DNA of 64,000 nucleotides from Streptococcus halotolerans (GTDB lineage Bacteria; Bacillota; Bacilli; Lactobacillales; Streptococcaceae): NCBI RefSeq assembly GCF_001598035.1, contig NZ_CP014835.1, positions 1,120,001 to 1,184,000 of the forward strand, read 5' to 3'. Shown piece by piece: positions 61,387 to 64,000 of this stretch (position 1 is its first letter; each line of letters starts with the position of its first letter). The notes under the pieces were generated by a model. It saw only the letters and a program-made list of their open reading frames with translations, ran no database searches and was not told where the DNA came from. The position numbers and the translations under genes were made by a program.

Positions 61387-62199
61387 ATGACAAATAACTT
61401 TTCAATGGAGCAGTTTTCACTCAATGGTAAAATTGCTCTAGTAACCGGAGCATCTTATGGCATTGGTTTTTCTATCGCAACTGCATTTGCCAAAGCGGGG
61501 GCAACCATTGTTTTCAATGACATTAACCAAGACCTAGTAAATAAGGGACTTGCAGCTTATAGTGAACTTGGCATTACAGCCCACGGCTATGTTTGTGACG
61601 TTACCGATGAAGATGGTATTCAAAAATTGGTTCACCAAATCAAAGATGAGGTTGGTATTATCGATATCCTGGTCAATAATGCAGGCATCATTAAACGAAC
61701 ACCAATGTTGGAGATGGAACCAGCTGATTTTCGTCAGGTCATTGATATTGATTTGACGGCACCTTTTATCGTATCTAAAGCTGTTATCCCTGGAATGATC
61801 GAAAAAGGACACGGTAAAATCATTAACATCTGTTCTATGATGAGTGAGCTAGGACGAGAAACAGTAGCTGCGTATGCGGCCGCTAAAGGTGGTCTAAAAA
61901 TGCTAACTAAGAACATTGCTTCTGAGTTTGGCGCTGCCAACATCCAATGTAATGGCATTGGTCCAGGCTATATTGCAACTCCTCAAACAGCACCACTACG
62001 TGAACTTCAAGAAGATGGTGCTAGACATCCATTTGATCAATTCATTATCTCGAAAACACCGGCATCTCGTTGGGGAACTCCCGATGATTTAAGCGCTCCA
62101 GCTGTCTTTTTAGCAAGTGATGCTTCAAATTTTGTTAACGGACATATTCTCTATGTCGACGGTGGTATCTTAGCATATATTGGTAAACAGCCTGAATAG
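61387..62199 (+). CDS. dhuD: DhuD-type short-chain dehydrogenase (unsaturated-uronate pathway reductase)
   Basis: The 270-residue NAD(P)H-dependent SDR has VTGASYGIGFSIA (cofactor motif), NNAGI, the catalytic Ser in ICSMMSELG and YAAAKGGL (Tyr/Lys). In streptococcal glycosaminoglycan clusters this enzyme reduces the 3-deoxy-hexulosonate made by DhuI to 2-keto-3-deoxygluconate. It is often annotated gluconate 5-dehydrogenase. ATG 61387 with GGAGGT is preferred over the TTG at 61372. Confidence 0.9.
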   Translation: MTNNFSMEQFSLNGKIALVTGASYGIGFSIATAFAKAGATIVFNDINQDLVNKGLAAYSELGITAHGYVCDVTDEDGIQKLVHQIKDEVGIIDILVNNAGIIKRTPMLEMEPADFRQVIDIDLTAPFIVSKAVIPGMIEKGHGKIINICSMMSELGRETVAAYAAAKGGLKMLTKNIASEFGAANIQCNGIGPGYIATPQTAPLRELQEDGARHPFDQFIISKTPASRWGTPDDLSAPAVFLASDASNFVNGHILYVDGGILAYIGKQPE

Positions 62200-62213
62200 A
62201 AAGGAATACAATC

Positions 62214-62852
62214 ATGAAAATAGCTTTAATTAACGAAAATAGTCAAGCCTCAAAAAATAGTATTATCTTTAATGAATTAAAAAAAGTCGCTGACCAAAAG
62301 GGTTACGAAGTCTTTAACTATGGCATGTATGGTGAAGAAGGCGAAAGCCAATTAACCTATGTTCAAAACGGCCTTTTGGCATCTATCTTACTTAATAGTG
62401 GTGCTGCAGACTTTGTTATCACAGGCTGCGGAACAGGGGTCGGTGCAATGTTAGCTTGTAACAGTTTTCCTGGAGTAGTCTGTGGTCTAGCTGTAGATCC
62501 AGTTGACGCTTACCTTTTTTCTCAAGTAAACGGCGGCAATGCCCTTTCATTACCTTTTGCCAAAGGCTTCGGTTGGGGAGGAGAACTCAATCTCCGCTAT
62601 ATGTTCGAGCGTCTTTTTGAAGAGGAAAAAGGGGGCGGTTATCCAAAAGAGCGTGCTGTCCCAGAACAACGAAACGCCCGTATTTTAAATGAAGTCAAAG
62701 CGTTGACATATAAAGATCTGATGACTGTACTAACTGACATTGATCAAGAATTCTTAAAAGAAACCATTTCAGGAAACCACTTTAACGACTATTTCTTTGC
62801 TAACTGTCAAAATGACGAGATTGCTGACTACTTAAAAACACTATTAGCCTAA
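62214..62852 (+). CDS. dhuI: DhuI-type isomerase, RpiB/LacA/LacB family
   Basis: The 212-residue protein is an RpiB/LacAB-type sugar isomerase (MKIALINENSQASKNSIIFNEL, ITGCGTGVGAMLACNSFPGVVCG with the catalytic Cys). In streptococci this family member isomerises 4-deoxy-L-threo-5-hexosulose uronate, replacing KduI. It lies 14 bases after dhuD with an AAGGAA site. Confidence 0.9.
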   Translation: MKIALINENSQASKNSIIFNELKKVADQKGYEVFNYGMYGEEGESQLTYVQNGLLASILLNSGAADFVITGCGTGVGAMLACNSFPGVVCGLAVDPVDAYLFSQVNGGNALSLPFAKGFGWGGELNLRYMFERLFEEEKGGGYPKERAVPEQRNARILNEVKALTYKDLMTVLTDIDQEFLKETISGNHFNDYFFANCQNDEIADYLKTLLA

Positions 62853-62879
62853 ACAGAATGAAAGGAGGCTTTTCCTCTT

Positions 62880-63887
62880 ATGTCTAAAGTACTTCTATTT
62901 GGCGAAGCACTCATTCGTATTAGCCCATCAGCATCTCAAGCATTTACAAATCAAGTGCAAACTAATCTGTACTATGGGGGCTCAGAAGTCAACATTGCAA
63001 GAGCTCTCCAAGGGTTTAAGCAAGATACTCGGCTATTAACAGCGCTACCTAATAATCAGATTGGTAATACTTTTATGACTTTTTTAAGTTCCAATCATAT
63101 TGATGTTTCAGCGATTCAACAACTTGATCACCGATTGGGTATCTATTTTGCTCAACCGCCTTATGGTTGCCGACAAGGTGACATTACTTATGATAGAGAC
63201 TTAAGCTGTCTCCATTATTTAAAGACTAATAACATTGATTTTGACGCACTTTTTGATAACGTTAGTATTTTTCACTTTAGCGGTATCACATTAGCATTAA
63301 GCAAAGAGTTAAGAAATATTACTAAATTACTAATCAAAGAAGCTAAAAAAAGAGAGGTACTGCTCTCCTTAGACCTCAATTTTAGAAGCCATCTTATTGA
63401 CCCCCTCGAAGCAAAGCACGTCTTTTCAGAATTTGCCAAAGACATTGATATTTGCTTTGGCATAGAACCACTGATGCTTTCAGCAAGTGACACAAGCTTT
63501 TTCGATCGCTCCATGGCCAGTCTAGATGATATTAAAATGCGAATGGTTGATTTAACAAAGGCATTCGACTTACAAACAATCTTCCACACTAGCCGTCTAC
63601 AAGACGAATGGGGACGTAACAGTTATCAGGCTTATCTCTACAACAAGTCTACCGAATTTGTCGTATCAAAAAAAATAACAACGCCAATTTTGGAACGTAT
63701 TGGTAGTGGTGATGCTTTCGTTGCTGGCGCACTTTATCAGCTATTACAAAACAGTCATTCTCAGGATATTGTTGATTTTGCTGTTGCTGCGGCCAGTCTC
63801 AAATGTACCATTTCTGGTGATAATATGTTTGAATCCCCAGAAAATGTCAAAAAAGTACTTAATCAAACTAATGATATTGTCCGTTAA
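62880..63887 (+). CDS. kdgK: 2-keto-3-deoxygluconate kinase
   Basis: The 335-residue PfkB-family kinase has LLFGEALIRISP, YYGGSEVNIARALQGFKQDTRLLTALP, and the catalytic signature RIGSGDAFVAGALYQL with the Asp base. It phosphorylates KDG to KDPG. GGAGG precedes the start by about 12 bases, and kdgA follows after 11 bases. Confidence 0.93.
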   Translation: MSKVLLFGEALIRISPSASQAFTNQVQTNLYYGGSEVNIARALQGFKQDTRLLTALPNNQIGNTFMTFLSSNHIDVSAIQQLDHRLGIYFAQPPYGCRQGDITYDRDLSCLHYLKTNNIDFDALFDNVSIFHFSGITLALSKELRNITKLLIKEAKKREVLLSLDLNFRSHLIDPLEAKHVFSEFAKDIDICFGIEPLMLSASDTSFFDRSMASLDDIKMRMVDLTKAFDLQTIFHTSRLQDEWGRNSYQAYLYNKSTEFVVSKKITTPILERIGSGDAFVAGALYQLLQNSHSQDIVDFAVAAASLKCTISGDNMFESPENVKKVLNQTNDIVR

Positions 63888-63898
63888 GGAAGAATTTT

Positions 63899-64000
63899 AT
63901 GATAAAATCTGAAATACTATTAAAACTTGAGCAACAAAAAGTTGTTGTCGTTATAAGAGGAAACACCAAAGAGCAAGCTATCCAAGCTGCTAAAGCGTGC
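63899..64000 (+). CDS. kdgA: KDPG aldolase, 5' part (cut by window end)
   Basis: The first 34 codons read MIKSEILLKLEQQKVVVVIR and GNTKEQAIQAAKAC, the typical N-terminus of 2-dehydro-3-deoxy-phosphogluconate aldolase, with VVVVIRG the first barrel strand. It would split KDPG into pyruvate and glyceraldehyde-3-phosphate. The rest lies outside the window. Confidence 0.9.
   Translation, partial: MIKSEILLKLEQQKVVVVIRGNTKEQAIQAAKAC

Overview
The window is low-GC chromosomal DNA from a Streptococcus. The content and order of cysK, liaFSR, stkP/pppL, rsmB, fmt, priA, rpoZ, gmk, rny, luxS and mapZ are those of streptococci. An IdeS-type immunoglobulin protease and a hyaluronan-disaccharide locus suggest an animal- or human-associated member of the pyogenic group. 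I cannot name the species from sequence alone. No prophage, CRISPR array or plasmid functions are visible.

Layout. (1) 1-2.1 kb: 5' part of an rRNA operon on the minus strand (tandem promoters, 16S, tRNA-Ala; 23S lies outside). (2) 2.1-4.7 kb: decayed insertion sequences, apparently nested: an IS982-type transposase cut by an IS630-type element, which is itself cut by an IS5-type element. (3) 4.9-22 kb: housekeeping and stress genes: hpf, comFC-comFA, yigZ, cysK, an S1-domain protein, a HAD-cyclophilin fusion, LiaFSR envelope-stress signalling, the operon priA-fmt-rsmB-pppL-stkP, and gmk-rpoZ. (4) 22-27.8 kb: a large island gene between gmk and rny encoding a surface IdeS-family cysteine protease with about 30 copies of a short repeat. 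(5) 27.8-37.2 kb: rny, luxS, mapZ, an rlmL-like methyltransferase, rnpB, gpsB, ypsA, recU and pbp1A, mostly cell-division and wall-synthesis functions. (6) 37.2-38.3 kb: about 1 kb with no recognisable gene and a perfect 28-bp tandem duplication. (7) 38.3-44.7 kb: a binding protein / histidine kinase / AraC-type regulator trio next to a four-gene mannose-family PTS. (8) 45.5-53.1 kb: a solitary amino-acid binding protein, yebC, tmcAL, a methyltransferase, and the yqeG-yqeH-yhbY-nadD-yqeK-rsfS operon (ribosome assembly and NAD synthesis). (9) 53.6-64 kb: the hyaluronan/chondroitin disaccharide locus.

How the last region works. AgaF, AgaV, AgaW and AgaD import unsaturated glycosaminoglycan disaccharides. 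Ugl cleaves them. HepC probably handles sulfated or longer substrates. The divergent DhuD, DhuI, KdgK and KdgA convert the unsaturated uronate to pyruvate and glyceraldehyde-3-phosphate. RegR (LacI family) lies at the end of the cluster. The divergent agaF/dhuD intergenic region holds two promoters, three matches to a GTAAACCGGTTTAC-like palindrome (candidate RegR operators) and two catabolite-responsive elements. Hyaluronate lyase itself is not in the window.
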